Part shown: one piece after another, positions 31,992 through 32,881 of the stretch
Layout of the letters: each line of letters starts with the position of its first letter
How positions within the stretch are numbered: position 1 is the first letter of the stretch
Assembly: GCA_031380225.1 (NCBI GenBank)
Contig: JANNFX010000044.1
Span: forward strand, 1-32,881
DNA length: 32,881 bases
DNA from: JANNFX01 sp031380225
GTDB lineage: Bacteria > Pseudomonadota > Alphaproteobacteria > Rhizobiales > Hyphomicrobiaceae
Direction: 5' to 3'
The notes under the pieces: generated by a model
Databases searched by the model: none
What the model was told of the DNA's origin: nothing
What the model saw: only the letters and a program-made list of their open reading frames with translations
Position numbers and translations under genes: made by a program

Positions 31992-32881
31992 TTAAGCCGC
32001 CATGCCGGTCCGCAGAGTCTCGCCGCGGTAAGACAAGGCTTCGGCGATGTGCGCGCGGCCGGTTTTTTCTATGCCATCGAGGTCGGCGATGGTGCGGGCG
32101 ACTTTCAAGACCCGGTGGAAACCGCGGGCAGAGAGCCGCAAGGCATCTGCAGCTTGACGCATCAACTGCAAGCCGGGTTCGTCAGGCATCGCGATGCGGT
32201 CCAAGAGCTGGCCAGTGCATTCGGCATTGGTGCGGACGTTTGCAAAGCCCGCGTCCTTGAAGCGTGCCCGTTGCAGTTCGCGCGCATTGGTGACGCGGGC
32301 ACGCACTTCGGCGCTGCCTTCGCGCGACGGCGGCAACGTCAGATCGGAGGCGGCGACGGCCGGCATTTCGATATTGAGGTCGATACGATCCAACAACGGG
32401 CCTGAGATGCGGGCTTGGTATTCGGCGGCGCATCGCGGGCCGCGGCGGCAACTTTCGCCGGGATTTCCGCCGCCGCATTTGCACGGGTTCATGGCGCCAA
32501 CCAATTGAAAGCGCGAAGGGTAACAGATGCGATGGTTGGCGCGCGCAATAATAATTTCGCCGCTTTCGAGTGGCTGACGTAAGGCGTCGAGCACGTTCGG
32601 CAAAAACTCAGGCAGCTCATCGAGGAATAATACGCCGAGATGGGCGAGGCTGGCTTCACCTGGTTTCGGCCGTGAGCCGCCGCCAACAAGCGAGGCCATA
32701 CTGGCTGAATGATGCGGCGCCCGGAATGGCCGGTCGACACAGAGTTTGCCACCCATCAACTCACCGGCGAGCGAATGGATCATCGAAACTTCGAGCATTT
32801 CTTCGGGCGACAGTGGTGGCAGTATTGTCGGCAGCCGCGCCGCAAGCATGGATTTGCCCGAACCCGGCGGGCCGCTCATCA
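31992..32881 (-). CDS. ComM/YifB-family Mg-chelatase-like AAA+ ATPase (5' part outside window)
   Basis: The frame runs off the right edge, so about the first 200 residues, including the Lon-protease-like S5 domain, are not seen. What is present begins with the Walker A GPPGSGKSM and includes PFRAPHHSASMASLVGG, the Walker B LGVLFLDELPEF, NPCKCGGGNPGE (Cys-rich), and the C-terminal domain (GFHRVLKVARTIADLDG). ComM in naturally transformable bacteria is a helicase for branch migration during recombination of incoming DNA; in other species its role is less clear. The ATG at 32879 is an internal residue. Confidence 0.94.
   Translation of the reverse strand, partial: MSGPPGSGKSMLAARLPTILPPLSPEEMLEVSMIHSLAGELMGGKLCVDRPFRAPHHSASMASLVGGGSRPKPGEASLAHLGVLFLDELPEFLPNVLDALRQPLESGEIIIARANHRICYPSRFQLVGAMNPCKCGGGNPGESCRRGPRCAAEYQARISGPLLDRIDLNIEMPAVAASDLTLPPSREGSAEVRARVTNARELQRARFKDAGFANVRTNAECTGQLLDRIAMPDEPGLQLMRQAADALRLSARGFHRVLKVARTIADLDGIEKTGRAHIAEALSYRGETLRTGMAA

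Overview
The window looks like a chromosomal segment of an alphaproteobacterium, probably of the order Hyphomicrobiales (Rhizobiales). This rests on a fairly high GC content, GTG starts on mutL, prfC and the DUF2793 gene, a hisE-coaA pair overlapping by ATGA, a MutL with the endonuclease motifs used by MutH-less bacteria, and the general gene repertoire. The genus is not decidable from the sequence alone. No rRNA, tRNA, CRISPR array, insertion sequence or complete prophage was seen.

Left part (1-12.1 kb) is an accessory, cell-surface region. It holds three RTX proteins with the same kind of C-terminal type I secretion module: a 5'-truncated serralysin-like metalloprotease (1-924), an AlgE-like alginate-epimerase-type beta-helix protein (6491-8620) and a small matrixin-like metalloprotease (11073-12119). 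Between them lie a GDP-fucose-synthase-like gene whose catalytic residues are replaced, a DUF2793 gene with an unknown phage-like partner, rfbB and rfbA for dTDP-sugar synthesis, an RlpA-like exported protein with an unusual repeated basic tail, and a CinA-like MoaB/Mog-domain protein. The exporter for the RTX proteins is not in the window.

The middle (12.1-25.9 kb) is mostly housekeeping. It starts with an 875-bp gene-free stretch carrying four palindromic elements. Then come an LplT-PlsC-acyl-ACP synthetase triple fusion, divergent mutL, the hisE-coaA pair facing mutL, a tightly packed DUF4202-cbiX-murI-rpe run, an exported pentapeptide-repeat protein, and prfC.

The right part (25.9-32.9 kb) holds two exported fasciclin-domain proteins, an EamA-family transporter, a GbsR/MarR-type regulator with strong inverted repeats at its own start, a DUF4166 gene translationally coupled to a membrane-anchored TIGR01777-type SDR protein, a 2TM-domain protein, and the 3' part of a ComM/YifB-type AAA+ ATPase cut by the window edge.

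A family of imperfect palindromes (GTAGGG-type ends, purine/pyrimidine-variable arms that stay self-complementary) is scattered in the gene-free stretches near 6, 12.4-12.9 and 18.7 kb. The most notable signals are the AlgE-like epimerase and its co-localised RTX proteins, the probable GDP-fucose-synthase pseudoenzyme, the compensated palindrome family, and the operator-like sequences over the promoters of the gbsR-like and aas genes.
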